47,929 bases of DNA from an uncultured Acidobacteriia bacterium (GTDB lineage Bacteria > Acidobacteriota > Terriglobia > Bryobacterales > Bryobacteraceae), in NCBI GenBank assembly GCA_903925975.1, contig CAIYHG010000064.1:1-47929 (forward strand), written 5' to 3'. Positions within the stretch are counted from its first letter, which is position 1, and every line of letters begins with the position of its first letter. A model generated the notes under the pieces. The model worked only from the letters and a program-made list of their open reading frames with translations, was not told where the DNA came from and made no database searches. The translations under genes and the position numbers were made by a program. This document shows positions 18,658 through 27,772 of this stretch, piece after piece.

Positions 18658-18752
18658 GGGAGCGTATCTCATCCGGTGGTGGGCGTAGTCTTCAAAACTA
18701 CTGGGCGGCCCAAGAAGCCGTTGATCGGTTCGACTCCGATACGTTCCCGCCA
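18658..18752 (+). tRNA. selC: Selenocysteine tRNA, anticodon TCA
   Basis: A 95-nt gene that folds as a bacterial tRNA-Sec in every part. The acceptor stem is the diagnostic 8 bp: GGGAGCGT (18658-18665) with ACGTTCCC (18741-18748), one G-T wobble. The D stem is 6 bp with loop CGGT. The anticodon stem is GTAGT/ACTAC around CTTCAAA, with anticodon TCA at 18692-18694. There is a long variable arm with GGCGGC/GCCGTT. The T arm is ATCGG-TTCGACT-CCGAT, then discriminator G and an encoded CCA. It decodes UGA as selenocysteine with SelB and a SECIS element. The 6-bp D stem, 8-bp acceptor and long variable arm exclude tRNA-Ser and a suppressor tRNA. It lies alone in the 408-bp gap between divergent uvrA and a PEP-CTERM gene; selA, selB and selD are not in the window. 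Confidence 0.96.
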
Positions 18753-18899
18753 CCCCTCGCCTCGCCGCGCACAGTTCTTGCTTTCCGATCCAGCCGGAAC
18801 CCTTGCAGTTGGAGGATGACGCTGTCGGCGCGCCAAGGCGGAAGTTCACTCTTCGCGCGGCCCCGTCCGGAGTCGCACAAACTGAAGTTGGAACGCCGC

Positions 18900-18913
18900 G
18901 CCGGCTAGCCGGC
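18900..18913. terminator. Palindrome after the PEP-CTERM gene
   Basis: GCCGGCTAGCCGGC is a perfect 14-bp palindrome 20 bp past the stop of the minus-strand PEP-CTERM gene and downstream of selC. It may act as a two-way transcription stop, but it lacks a T-run. Confidence 0.3.
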
Positions 18914-18933
18914 CAATACGCCCGGGGATTCGG

Positions 18934-19605
18934 CTAACGCTTCCTGCGCAGGGCGAGGAGTCCGATCAGGCCGCTCGACAGCAGAAGGTACGCGCCAGGT
19001 TCCGGCACGTCGCTGCCGGCGTCGGCCCTAATCATCAGATTGTAAGGAAAATAGAAGGTGTCGAGCGATCCATACACGTTGGAACCAGTCAGGTTGTTCG
19101 GGTCCACCGTATTGCCGACCGACCATCCAGCCACCCAACTGCTCGCGCCTCCGTTGCCGCTGTTATCCATCGTGGCGGGATACTTGGGCCCGTTGCCTTC
19201 ATCGTATATGCCGCCCACGAAGAACCAATCTCCTGCTGAGAGCGTAATCGGTGCAATGGGGACGATATTGAACAGGAACAGATCCGCGTTCGCCACGGAT
19301 GTAACGACAGATCGCTGAACCGTCGCCGAAGCCGGAGAACTGCTAGGGCCGGTCCACAACGCCACCGTCACCGGATCTCCATTCACAAGACCCGAGGCGC
19401 CGTCAGTGAATGAGCCGAACATGATCTCAATGGCAGTGATCGTCTCGTTCCCCGCAGTGACTTGAAAGCCGTTCAGCCACGCCATCGTGCCGCCGCCCGT
19501 CAACCCAAGCGAGTTCACCGGCACGCCGTTATCCACCTGGTAGGTTCCGGCGAATGCGTTCACGCTCGCCAGCAAGATCAACAACAAGACGTAAACACGG
19601 GCCAT
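18934..19605 (-). CDS. PEP-CTERM sorting domain protein
   Basis: 223 residues from ATG 19605, behind AAGGAAGA. The signal peptide ARVYVLLLILLASVNAFAG is followed by a Gly/Ser/Asn-rich beta domain (ITAIEIMFGSFTDGASGLVN, VTVALWTGPSS, DWFFVGGIYDEGNGPKYPAT). The C-terminus is the exosortase signal: DVPEPGAYLLL, a hydrophobic stretch SSGLIGLLAL and RRKR. Probably a secreted or exopolysaccharide-associated protein of unknown role. Its gene is followed by a second, unrelated PEP-CTERM gene on the same strand with a 224-bp gap, so they may be separate units. Confidence 0.87.
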   Translation of the reverse strand: MARVYVLLLILLASVNAFAGTYQVDNGVPVNSLGLTGGGTMAWLNGFQVTAGNETITAIEIMFGSFTDGASGLVNGDPVTVALWTGPSSSPASATVQRSVVTSVANADLFLFNIVPIAPITLSAGDWFFVGGIYDEGNGPKYPATMDNSGNGGASSWVAGWSVGNTVDPNNLTGSNVYGSLDTFYFPYNLMIRADAGSDVPEPGAYLLLSSGLIGLLALRRKR

Positions 19606-19829
19606 GGGTCTTCCTTTCAAACTCCTTGGGGCCATTATACGGCGGGGTGACGGCTGGGGCTAAGAGGTTTTCAGGGGTGAATATACTAATTTGTACTGGG
19701 GGCAACTAGTACTATCTGGCGTTGTTGCCCGCAGGGTTTCTTTGCGGGGGGCGCACCGGCACAGACAGCTACTTGCGCCGCGCGCCTTTGGCCGTCAGCG
19801 CCGCTCGTCCCGTAGCGCTCACGCGCCCG

Positions 19830-20567
19830 CTATTTTCGGCGTCGTGCGAAGCCGAGCGCCAGCAGGCCGGAGCCTACCAACAGCAACACGGCAGGTTCGG
19901 GGACGGCCAAATCGCCCAGCGGCATCGCGACCCTCGCGACGAAGAAGTTTCCCCGCCCGCTAGGGTCAAGCACAGTGGTGTCCCAGGTATAGACCTCTCC
20001 GTGCGGCCCGGTAAGCGGCAGGCAACTTGGGCAACCAGGATCGATGAATATCTCCGTCCAGACGTCGAAGAAGCTGGTGATGGTTCCTCCGTACACCGTT
20101 CCGGACGCGCCGGTCATCGAGGCGCTGAGGACCACCGAACCGTCCCCCGGGATAGTAGGAACCCCTCCCGGAAGAGGAGCTAGCGTAGCCGTATACGGGT
20201 ACTGGCCGGGACCATTGGCTGTCGGGCTGGTCATCATCAGGAACGGAATCACAACCACCGTCGTCACGTCGGGGTCAACCGTTATTGTGCCCGGATACCA
20301 GTTGTAATAATAGTTGCCGTAATAGCCGTGGACCCCCTCATGGTTCAGTTCGACGGCGGTATCTACTTTCGAGCCCCAGTCGATGACGAGCGGCCCCCAA
20401 TGACTTTCGAAATCGATATAGCCCTCGGCATGCCAGTTCTTTTGTTCCACCACGGGGCCCTGAATGGTGACGTGGGCTCGCGCGCACGGGACGAGGAAGC
20501 CAAGAAACACGAACCCGGCAACTAAGAGCTTGAGAACCCTCCACGGGAAATGCTTGATACCACTCAC
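19830..20567 (-). CDS. PEP-CTERM sorting domain protein
   Basis: 245 residues. An N-terminal hydrophobic signal (VLKLLVAGFVFLGFLVPCAR, then AHVTIQG) precedes a beta-rich body with Tyr/Trp-rich patches (GYYGNYYYNWYPGTITVDPD). Two cysteines (DPGCPSCLPL) could form a disulfide outside the cell. The C-terminus AVPEPAVLLLVGSGLLALGF plus ARRRK is a full PEP-CTERM signal. The ATG at 20567 has GGAGGATCACC upstream, a reasonable Shine-Dalgarno. No enzymatic motif was recognised. It is the third exosortase substrate in the window. Confidence 0.87.
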   Translation of the reverse strand: MSGIKHFPWRVLKLLVAGFVFLGFLVPCARAHVTIQGPVVEQKNWHAEGYIDFESHWGPLVIDWGSKVDTAVELNHEGVHGYYGNYYYNWYPGTITVDPDVTTVVVIPFLMMTSPTANGPGQYPYTATLAPLPGGVPTIPGDGSVVLSASMTGASGTVYGGTITSFFDVWTEIFIDPGCPSCLPLTGPHGEVYTWDTTVLDPSGRGNFFVARVAMPLGDLAVPEPAVLLLVGSGLLALGFARRRK

Positions 20568-20838
20568 GGTGATCCTCCTGGCGGCGTGGCCTGCTCACGC
20601 GAGCGGGCAGCACGTCGTCCTGCTTTCCGCCACGGAAGCGCTGCGGCTGCCAGCGAGGTTAAGCTGGATTCTCAGCCAGGCTTCCGATTTCAGATACCTG
20701 AGTCTGGTTGATAATACACCCGGCGCGTCGGCGGCGTGAGAGGGAAATACCTGTTTTACTTTCGTGACAACAGGGGCCAAACAGGGACAAAAGATCTACG
20801 CTGTCCAGTATGCTCGATGCCACGTAATGACTCGCGGT

Positions 20839-20858
20839 GCGTGGCGCCGGCGCCACGC
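20839..20858. repeat. Perfect 20-bp palindrome without spacer
   Basis: GCGTGGCGCCGGCGCCACGC reads the same on both strands. It lies 71 bp past the stop of the ACT-domain gene and 272 bp before the PEP-CTERM start, in the 361-bp gap 20568-20928. No gene is seen in that gap. It could end the paaK-ACT transcript as a cruciform or hairpin, or bind a dimeric regulator. Confidence 0.45.
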
Positions 20859-20928
20859 GCTACCTCCCTCAGCGCGGGGAGAAAAAGAGGGCGCGCTGCG
20901 GTCGGGCTTTCGGGCGAACCAAAGCCTG

Positions 20929-21369
20929 TTAGCCTTCGATGCGCTCGTAGACTTCCACGTCCGCCAGCACGTTCAGCCCGGCGGCGCGGAGCTGCTCTAT
21001 GGCCTCGTCGGGGCGGTCGAAACGGAAGATCAGCGCGGCCCTGCCTCCGCGCCCGAAGGTGAAGGCGTACATGTACTCGATGTTCATGTTCGCCTGGCCC
21101 AGCAGGTCCAGCAAATCCACCAGGCCGCCGGGGCGGTCCGCCACCTCGACGGCCACCACTTCCGCCACATTCACCAGGTAGCCGGCGTCCTCCAGCATCT
21201 TCTTGCTCTGCTGCCAGTCGGATACGATCAGGCGCAGGATGCCGAACCGCTGCGTATCCGCCATGGTCAATGTGCGGATGTTGATGCCGGAACTCGCGAG
21301 CAGGCGGCACGGAGCCGCCATCTGCCCGGGCTTATTTTCGAGGAAGAGCGAGAGTTGGTGTATTTTCAT
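20929..21369 (-). CDS. Tandem ACT-domain protein
   Basis: 146 residues made of two ACT folds: residues 1-70 (IHQLSLFLENKPGQMAAPCR, NIRTLTMAD) and 71-140 (VVAVEVADRPGGLVDLLDLL, NIEYMYAFTFGRGGRAALIF). ACT domains bind amino acids or related small molecules. ACT proteins of this size are regularly found directly after phenylacetate-CoA ligase-type genes, as here, and are thought to sense an amino-acid-derived ligand for the pathway. Its start lies inside the 3' end of the ligase gene (38-bp overlap), so it is translationally coupled. Confidence 0.88.
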   Translation of the reverse strand: MKIHQLSLFLENKPGQMAAPCRLLASSGINIRTLTMADTQRFGILRLIVSDWQQSKKMLEDAGYLVNVAEVVAVEVADRPGGLVDLLDLLGQANMNIEYMYAFTFGRGGRAALIFRFDRPDEAIEQLRAAGLNVLADVEVYERIEG

Positions 21370-22705
21370 TTGGCGCCTCGGTCAGGTTCCGCTTGTCGAT
21401 TACGCGCTTGGCTTTGCCTTCGCTGCGCTGAATAGTGCGCGGGGCGGCCAGCGTCACGTCCGCCCGCAGTCCCAGGGTCCGTTCGAGCGCGTGCGCCAGG
21501 CGATGTTGCAGCCCCTCCATGGAGCCCACGGTGTCGCCGAACACTTCGGGCGTCACTTCCACCTGCACTTCGATCGAATCCAGGCCCTTCTCGCGCGTCA
21601 GCACAATCTGATAATGCGGCACCGTGCCTTCCACTGCCAGTAAGGCCGTTTCGATTTGCGACGGAAACACGTTGATGCCGCGGATGATGAACATATCGTC
21701 GCTGCGCCGGCCGATGCGCGCGATGCGGCGCACGGTGCGTCCGCAGGCGCATGTCTCCGCCTTGAGCGACGTGATGTCGCGCGTGCGGTAGCGGATCATC
21801 GGCATCGCCTGCTTGCTGAGCGTGGTGAGCACCAGTTCGCCCTCCTCGCCCTCTTCCAGCGCTCTGCCGGTTTCCGGGTCCACGATCTCCGGGTAGAAGT
21901 GATCTTCGAAAATATGCAGGCCGTCGTGGAACGCGCACTCAATGCCCACGCCGGGGCCGATAATCTCCGATAGGCCGTAAATATCGAAGGCCTGAATGGC
22001 GCCCAGCGTTTCAATGTGCCGGCGCATGCTTTCGGTCCACGGCTCGGCGCCGAAAATGCCCGCCCGAAGCGGCAGGTCGCGAATCGAGACGCCTAGCTCG
22101 GCGGCGCGTTCCAGCACGTAAATGAAGTAGCTGGGCGTGCAGCAAATCGCCGTCACGCCGAAATCCTTCAGCAGCATGATCTGGCGGTCGGTGTTGCCGC
22201 CCGAGGCGGGAATCACCGTCGCGCCCAGAGCTTCGGCTCCGTAGTGCGCGCCCAGGCCGCCCGTGAACAGGCCATAGCCGTAAGCGTTCTGCACCACGTC
22301 GCCGTGATTCAGCCCGCAGGCGGCGAATGCGCGCACCATCACTTCGGTCCACACGTCCAAATCCCGCCGCGTGTAGGCCACCACGATCGGCTTTCCGGTA
22401 GTGCCGCTCGATGCGTGCAGGCGCACAATCTCGTCGTTCGGGCTGGCGAAGAGGCCCGTGGGGTACGTATCGCGAAGGTCGGCCTTCGTGGTGAAGGGGA
22501 GCTTCCGCACATCGGCCAGTTCGCCCAGGTGTTCCGGCCGGAAGCCGCGCTCGTCCAGGCGCTGGCGGAACAGGGGAACGCGCTCGAACGCGCGGCGCAC
22601 CACGTTCCTCAGGCGCGCAAGCTGCAGTTCGCGCATCTGCGCCACAGGCAAATAGTCTGGCGTGCTGGCCGGATGGAAAGCGCCTCCGGGCGCTTCCCAA
22701 CTCAT
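21332..22705 (-). CDS. paaK: Phenylacetate-CoA ligase family protein
   Basis: 457 residues of the adenylate-forming superfamily: phenylacetate or a related aryl acid plus ATP and CoA gives the aryl-CoA. The P-loop-like motif is ASSGTTGKPIVVAYTRRDL near residue 100. The adenylate motifs YGLSEIIGPGVGIEC and YRTRDITSL follow, with the hinge and C-terminal segment GRRSDDMFIIRGINVFPSQI. No paaABCDE catabolic genes are nearby, so the substrate may be another aryl acid, for instance from aromatic amino acid degradation, as the ACT partner hints. The symbol reflects family, not proven substrate. An 18-bp repeat with a TACAAT -10-like core lies 69 bp upstream. Confidence 0.9.
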   Translation of the reverse strand: MSWEAPGGAFHPASTPDYLPVAQMRELQLARLRNVVRRAFERVPLFRQRLDERGFRPEHLGELADVRKLPFTTKADLRDTYPTGLFASPNDEIVRLHASSGTTGKPIVVAYTRRDLDVWTEVMVRAFAACGLNHGDVVQNAYGYGLFTGGLGAHYGAEALGATVIPASGGNTDRQIMLLKDFGVTAICCTPSYFIYVLERAAELGVSIRDLPLRAGIFGAEPWTESMRRHIETLGAIQAFDIYGLSEIIGPGVGIECAFHDGLHIFEDHFYPEIVDPETGRALEEGEEGELVLTTLSKQAMPMIRYRTRDITSLKAETCACGRTVRRIARIGRRSDDMFIIRGINVFPSQIETALLAVEGTVPHYQIVLTREKGLDSIEVQVEVTPEVFGDTVGSMEGLQHRLAHALERTLGLRADVTLAAPRTIQRSEGKAKRVIDKRNLTEAPNENTPTLALPRK

Positions 22706-22773
22706 CGCCGCACCCTTGCCGCGCTACGGCGGCCAGAGCCACACGGGTGGGGGTTCATGCTGAAAGAACGGCG

Positions 22774-22791
22774 ATTGTAGCGTGGGGCGGG
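22774..22791 (-). repeat. 18-bp repeat with -10-like core, copy 1 (upstream of paaK)
   Basis: ATTGTAGCGTGGGGCGGG occurs exactly here and at 30571-30588, both times just before a minus-strand gene. On the coding strand it reads CCCGCCCCACGCTACAAT, so TACAAT could be a -10 box giving paaK a leader of about 60 nt. Confidence 0.5.
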
Positions 22792-22948
22792 TCCGGGAGC
22801 AACAACGCCGGTTTGTTCGGAATGCTCCTTTCCCGCAGCACACGCCCCAGCCCGCTTCCGGACGCGCAACGGCGTTTTGATAGAATGGACTAGAACCGAA
22901 CGAAGCCGCTCTGCGTACGACAGCCGAAGGGAGCGGTATCTATACCCC

Positions 22949-23878
22949 ATGCCTGCGGTAGCCACCATTGCGCAAGAGATCCTGGAGCTGAAGAAGCAGC
23001 GGAATGCCACGCTTCTGGCCCATCACTATCAGGAACCCGAAATCCAGGACCTTGCCGATGTCATTGGCGATAGCCTCGAACTCGCCCGCAAGGCTCGCGA
23101 GTTCTCGGGCAACGTCATCGCGTTCTGCGGCGTATGGTTCATGGCCGAAACCGCTAAGGCATTGAACCCAAGCAAGATCGTGGTGGTGCCTGACCGTGAG
23201 GCCGGCTGCAGCCTGGTGGATGCCTGCACGGTGGAGCAGGTGCGCGAATTCCGGCGCACTCATCCCGATCACGCCATCGTGAGTTACATCAACACCTCCA
23301 TCGAGGTGAAGGCCGAGAGCGACATCTTGTGTACGTCGCGCAACGCCGTCAAAGTGGTGAACTCCATTCCGCCCGAGAGGCCGATTCTGTTCCTTCCGGA
23401 CCGCAACCTGGGCCTTTGGACCCAGAAGGAAACCGGGCGGCGGAACATGGAAATCTGGCAGGGCGCCTGCATCGTGCACGCCACCTGGCCGGCGCGGCGG
23501 GTGGTGGAGGCCAAGGCCGAGCATCCCGAGGCCAAGGTGGCCGCTCACCCCGAGTGCCCCGAATCGGTGTTGGCGCTGGCGGATTTCGTCGGCTCCACGT
23601 CTGCCATCGTGGATTGGTGCAGGGCCAGCAAGGCCCCCGGATTCATCATTATGACCGAGCGCGGCGTCTCCTACACGCTCGAAAAAGAATCGCCCGGCAA
23701 GCGCTTCTGGTTCCTTCCCAACGACCAGTGCAACTGCAGCGATTGTCCCTACATGAAGATGAACACGCTCGAAAAACTGCGCGACTGTCTGCTTCGCCTG
23801 GAACCGCGCGTGGAATTGAGCGCGGACCTCATCGAAAAGGCGCTTGTTCCCCTGGAGCGCATGCTGGCGCTGAAGTGA
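22949..23878 (+). CDS. nadA: Quinolinate synthase A
   Basis: 309 residues. It condenses iminoaspartate with dihydroxyacetone phosphate to quinolinate in de novo NAD synthesis. NadA hallmarks are AHHYQEPEIQDLADVIGDSL (residues 24-43) and the [4Fe-4S] ligands C87 (GCSLVDAC), C174 (GACIVHA) and one of CNCSDC (C261-C266). GSTSAIVDWC lies between them. ATG 22949 fits the family N-terminus. A TAGAAT hexamer at 22881-22886 is a likely -10. nadB and nadC are not adjacent. moaA follows after 4 bp, so two Fe-S cluster-dependent enzymes are co-transcribed. Confidence 0.95.
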   Translation: MPAVATIAQEILELKKQRNATLLAHHYQEPEIQDLADVIGDSLELARKAREFSGNVIAFCGVWFMAETAKALNPSKIVVVPDREAGCSLVDACTVEQVREFRRTHPDHAIVSYINTSIEVKAESDILCTSRNAVKVVNSIPPERPILFLPDRNLGLWTQKETGRRNMEIWQGACIVHATWPARRVVEAKAEHPEAKVAAHPECPESVLALADFVGSTSAIVDWCRASKAPGFIIMTERGVSYTLEKESPGKRFWFLPNDQCNCSDCPYMKMNTLEKLRDCLLRLEPRVELSADLIEKALVPLERMLALK

Positions 23879-23882
23879 GCCG

Positions 23883-24878
23883 ATGGCTGCCCCGGCTCTA
23901 ATCGATTCGTTCGGCCGGACGCACTGCAACCTCAGGGTCAGCGTCACGGACCGCTGCAACATCCGCTGTTTCTACTGCATGCCCGAGCGTGACGTTCACT
24001 ACGCCGATCGCTCCGAGATCCTGAGCTTCGAGGAAATCGAAAGGTTTGTACGCATCGCGGCCGGCCTCGGCATTACTAAGGTGCGCGTCACGGGCGGCGA
24101 GCCGCTGGTGCGCCGTAATCTGCCGGATCTCATCCGCCGCCTCGCCGCCGTGCCGGGAATCAACGATCTGGCTCTGACCACCAACGGCGTCCTATTGCCG
24201 GATTTGGCCGAGCCCCTCTACCGTGCCGGACTGCGCCGCATCAACGTCCATCTGGATACGCTCCACCGGGAACGGTTCGCCGAGATCACGCGGCGCGACG
24301 AGTTGGGCAAGGTGCTCGAAGGCCTGGCGGCCGCCAAGCGTCTGGGCTATCAAGTGAAACTGAATGCCGTGGCGGTGAAGAACCTGACGGAGCCGGACAT
24401 CCTCCCCCTGGCCCTCTACGCGCGCCAGAACGGGTTCGAAGCGCGGTTCATCGAGTTCATGCCGCTCGACGCGCAGAGCATCTGGGATCGCTCCCGCGTC
24501 TTGCTTGCCGACGACATTCTGGCGATGCTCTCCAGCGGAATCGCCCCTCTGATCCCCGTGCCGGACCCAGACCCCCGGGCGCCGGCCACCGAATTCGAGT
24601 ATGCCGACGGCGGGGGCCGCGTAGGCTTCATCGCCTCGGTGAGCAAGCCCTTCTGCCTGAACTGCAACCGCATCCGCCTGACCGCCGACGGCATGCTCCG
24701 CTACTGCCTCTTTGCGATCGAGGAAGACGACATGAAGACGCCGCTGCGCTCGGGCGCCTCCGATGCGGAGATTGCCGAACTCGTCCGCCGCAACGTGGCC
24801 CGCAAATGGCAAGGGCATGAGATCAACTCGGAGAAGTTCGTGGCCCCGCCCCGCCCCATGCATTCGATCGGCGGCTGA
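23883..24878 (+). CDS. moaA: GTP 3',8-cyclase MoaA
   Basis: 331 residues, a radical-SAM enzyme that opens molybdenum cofactor synthesis. The N-terminal cluster is CNIRCFYC (C25, C29, C32). VRVTGGEPLVRRNL is the SAM-binding GGE segment. The second, substrate-binding cluster is C258, C261 and C275 (FCLNCNRIR...RYC). It ends HSIGG, keeping the conserved GG tail needed for activity. It starts 4 bp after nadA, so it is clearly the second gene of that operon. The other moa genes lie elsewhere. Confidence 0.95.
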   Translation: MAAPALIDSFGRTHCNLRVSVTDRCNIRCFYCMPERDVHYADRSEILSFEEIERFVRIAAGLGITKVRVTGGEPLVRRNLPDLIRRLAAVPGINDLALTTNGVLLPDLAEPLYRAGLRRINVHLDTLHRERFAEITRRDELGKVLEGLAAAKRLGYQVKLNAVAVKNLTEPDILPLALYARQNGFEARFIEFMPLDAQSIWDRSRVLLADDILAMLSSGIAPLIPVPDPDPRAPATEFEYADGGGRVGFIASVSKPFCLNCNRIRLTADGMLRYCLFAIEEDDMKTPLRSGASDAEIAELVRRNVARKWQGHEINSEKFVAPPRPMHSIGG

Positions 24879-24975
24879 CGCCGTTTGGCCTCTGGAGTTC
24901 TTCCGCCTCCCCTAGATGAATTTCGGACCGTTTTCTGCTTCAATAAGCTCTTACTTTTCGAGGTTTCCTCCCACC

Positions 24976-26298
24976 ATGCGGAAAACGACGTGCGCCATCT
25001 GTATCTTCCTGCCGCTGCTGCCGGCGATGACGGCCTTTGCCCAGGCCCAGCCCGCGGTCGAGATAGGCGCCGAGGAGCGCGTCCGCAGCGAAAACTGGAA
25101 CAACGTCTTCGATTACAGCGGTTCGGCGAACGATGAGCGCGAACAGGTTCGTTTTCGAACGCGCCTCTGGACGAAGATCCCCCTGGGCGCCCACATCGAG
25201 TTCAACGCCGGGCTCAACGGCGAAACCAATCTCAAGCTCGGCCTGCGCGGCAACCGCCTCGACGAAGTCGCGTTCGAAACCGCGAATGTCGTGATCCGCA
25301 ATATCGGCCTGCGCGGCCTTTCGCTAAGAGTCGGGCGGCAGGACCTGATGAAAGGCGACGGACTGGTGCTGTTTGAAGCAACGCCCTGGGATGGATCGCG
25401 GACGCTTTATACGAATGCCGCCGACCTGAGCTATACGTTCCGGAAATCGACCATCGAAGCCATCGGCATCCTGAACCCGAGGACGGACCGCTTCCTTCCC
25501 CGCATCCACGACCAAAAGAAGCCTCTCATCGATTGGGACGAGCAGGCGCTCGGCCTCTATTACACGGACAACAACCTGCGCGATACCACGATTGAGGCCT
25601 ACTACTTCCACAAGAAGGAAATCAACGATCCCCGCCCCATCACGAATCCGCAATACCAGCCCAACCGCCGCGTGGAGACTCTCGGCGCGCGCGCCAAACG
25701 CAAGTTCAACGCGCAGTGGTCCGCCACCGTCGAGACGGCAGCGCAGTGGGGCGTGCAACATCCCACTACGCCAATCCGCGCGTGGGCGGCATTGGGCAGC
25801 GTCACCCGGAGCTTCGCGGGCCGGTGGAAACCCTACGCCACAACCGCTCTGTACGCGCTTTCGGGCGACGACCCGGCGCGCCCCGGCCGTATCTCCGGTT
25901 GGGACCCGATCTTCGCCCGCTGGCCGAAATTCGGCGATCTGGAACTCTACAGCCAGATGCCGGAGAAGGCGGTTGGCTACATGACCAATCAGAAGCGCCT
26001 TCAATTGGAAGCGGGCTTTGTTCCGCTCAAGGGCACAACCTGGAAGTTTTACTATTACCACGTGGGTGCGTTTCATCCGTTCCCCGGCAAGCCAACCATG
26101 TTCGGGTCCGGGACCACGCGCGGGAACAACTTCCAGACGCGCCTGGATTTCCAGATCAACAGCGCGTTGAAGGGGCACGTGGATTACGAAACGCTGCTTC
26201 CCGGAAGTTTCTACGCCGGGAGCGGCCGCGCGTACTTCCTCAGGTTTGAGATGATCGCGCAGGTAAAGACGCTGCTGCACGGCTCCGGGCCGCGGTAG
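24976..26298 (+). CDS. Alginate-export-type outer-membrane beta-barrel
   Basis: 440 residues from ATG 24976. The signal peptide is [20 protein letters not shown]. The rest alternates polar and aromatic residues in beta-strand rhythm: [60 protein letters not shown]. The GRQ...GDG...WDG pattern ([25 protein letters not shown]) is typical of the alginate-export (AlgE-like) porin family. In Acidobacteria this family is often a general outer-membrane channel rather than an alginate exporter. No alginate biosynthesis genes are nearby. The dicarboxylate carrier gene follows 59 bp on, so both may serve organic acid uptake; that is inference. Confidence 0.8.
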   Translation: MRKTTCAICIFLPLLPAMTAFAQAQPAVEIGAEERVRSENWNNVFDYSGSANDEREQVRFRTRLWTKIPLGAHIEFNAGLNGETNLKLGLRGNRLDEVAFETANVVIRNIGLRGLSLRVGRQDLMKGDGLVLFEATPWDGSRTLYTNAADLSYTFRKSTIEAIGILNPRTDRFLPRIHDQKKPLIDWDEQALGLYYTDNNLRDTTIEAYYFHKKEINDPRPITNPQYQPNRRVETLGARAKRKFNAQWSATVETAAQWGVQHPTTPIRAWAALGSVTRSFAGRWKPYATTALYALSGDDPARPGRISGWDPIFARWPKFGDLELYSQMPEKAVGYMTNQKRLQLEAGFVPLKGTTWKFYYYHVGAFHPFPGKPTMFGSGTTRGNNFQTRLDFQINSALKGHVDYETLLPGSFYAGSGRAYFLRFEMIAQVKTLLHGSGPR

Positions 26299-26357
26299 CG
26301 GCAACTGACCTTCGACCCTGGAGCCCCCTGCCAAATGCGGTAGAATTGGCGGTCTCA

Positions 26358-27653
26358 ATGGCGATCCGGAAACTTGTTAAATCGCTCTACTTCCAGGTAA
26401 TCACGGCCATCTGCATCGGGGTGGCGCTTGGCGCCTTGTTCCCCACCGCGGGCCTGGCGATGAAACCTCTGGGCGATGGGTTCATCAAGCTCGTGAAGAT
26501 GATCATCGCGCCGGTCATCTTTGTCACCGTGGTGATGGGGATAGCCGGGGCAGGGGACGTCAGGCGGTTAGGCAAAACAGGCGCCCTGGCCCTACTCTAC
26601 TTTGAAGTAGTCAGCACGCTGTCACTGCTGATCGGCCTGCTCATCGTGAACACGGTGCGGCCGGGCGCGGGCATGAATGTAGACCCCGGAACGCTCGATG
26701 CCAGCGCGATCGTTTCCGGACACAAGCTCGAAGGCGTGAAGGACTTCCTGCTCAACGTCATCCCCACCACGATGGTCGATGCCTTCGCCCGCGGCGAGAT
26801 TCTGCAGGTGCTCCTGCTGGCCGTTCTCTTCGGCGTCGCGTTACAGCGCCTGGGCTCGCACGGCGCCGCGCTCACGAAATTCGTCGAGCAGCTTTCGAAA
26901 GTTCTGTTTCAGATCGTCGGCCTGATCATGCGGACCGCTCCTATCGGCGCGTTCGGGGCCATGGCCTTCACCGTGGCGTCGAACGGAGCCGGGGCGCTGC
27001 TCTCAATGGCCAAGCTGATGGGAACGTTCTATCTCACCTGCGTGGTGTTCATCTTCCTGGTGCTTGGCTCGATTGCGCGTTTCCACGGTTTCAGCATCTG
27101 GCGCTATCTCTGCTATATCCGCGAGGAAATCCTCATCGTGCTCGGCACTTCTTCTTCGGAAGCCGCGCTGCCACGCATGCTCGCCAGAATGGAATCGCTC
27201 GGCGCCGGCCCCTCCACGGTGGGACTTGTGATCCCCACAGGCTACTCCTTCAACCTCGACGGAACGTCGATCTACCTGACCATGGCCGCCATGTTCATCG
27301 CGCAGGCCACCAATACCCCGATGACGCTGATGCAGCAGATTACCCTGCTGGCGGTGCTGATGCTGACATCGAAGGGAGCGGCTGGCGTGGCCGGCAGCGG
27401 CTTCATCGTGCTGGGCGCGACGCTTTCGGCGGTGGGCAACGTGCCCGTGGCCGGCCTCGCTCTCATCCTGGGGATCGACCGTTTCATGTCCGAGGCCCGC
27501 GCCATCACCAACGTAATCGGCAATGGCGTGGCCACGCTCGTGGTTGCCCGCTGGACGGGCGATCTCGATATGAAGCAGATGGACCAGCGCCTGTGTTCCG
27601 GCCCCCGCGAGTTCGCCACCGCGACAGGCGAGCCGGAGGCGAGCAAGCCGTAG
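26358..27653 (+). CDS. Dicarboxylate/glutamate:cation symporter (DctA/GltP family)
   Basis: 431 residues of the DAACS family, which import C4-dicarboxylates or glutamate/aspartate with H+ or Na+. About eight membrane helices and two re-entrant loops are visible. The re-entrant serine-rich motif is [12 protein letters not shown]. The second loop region is [20 protein letters not shown], and [19 protein letters not shown] and [20 protein letters not shown] are both diagnostic. The Ser-rich [10 protein letters not shown] favours a DctA-like C4-dicarboxylate carrier. TAGAAT at 26341-26346, just 11 bp before ATG 26358, suggests a very short leader. Confidence 0.9.
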   Translation: MAIRKLVKSLYFQVITAICIGVALGALFPTAGLAMKPLGDGFIKLVKMIIAPVIFVTVVMGIAGAGDVRRLGKTGALALLYFEVVSTLSLLIGLLIVNTVRPGAGMNVDPGTLDASAIVSGHKLEGVKDFLLNVIPTTMVDAFARGEILQVLLLAVLFGVALQRLGSHGAALTKFVEQLSKVLFQIVGLIMRTAPIGAFGAMAFTVASNGAGALLSMAKLMGTFYLTCVVFIFLVLGSIARFHGFSIWRYLCYIREEILIVLGTSSSEAALPRMLARMESLGAGPSTVGLVIPTGYSFNLDGTSIYLTMAAMFIAQATNTPMTLMQQITLLAVLMLTSKGAAGVAGSGFIVLGATLSAVGNVPVAGLALILGIDRFMSEARAITNVIGNGVATLVVARWTGDLDMKQMDQRLCSGPREFATATGEPEASKP

Positions 27654-27772
27654 CGGAGCGCCCGCCGAATGCCCCATAACCGAGCCGCGCACGCCAGTAA
27701 GCGGTAGCGAAGAGCCTCCCCTCCTCCCACAGCTTCCGCAGCGGCCAGCGCCGGCCCTTCAAGTATTCTTAG

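Noticed and set aside
18658-18752. tRNA-Ser or opal suppressor reading of the tRNA gene
   Set aside because: The 8-bp acceptor, 6-bp D stem and very long variable arm match selenocysteine tRNA only.
20568-20928. A small gene on either strand in the gap
   Set aside because: Open frames there overlap the neighbouring genes' codon mirrors and have no start signal or family resemblance.
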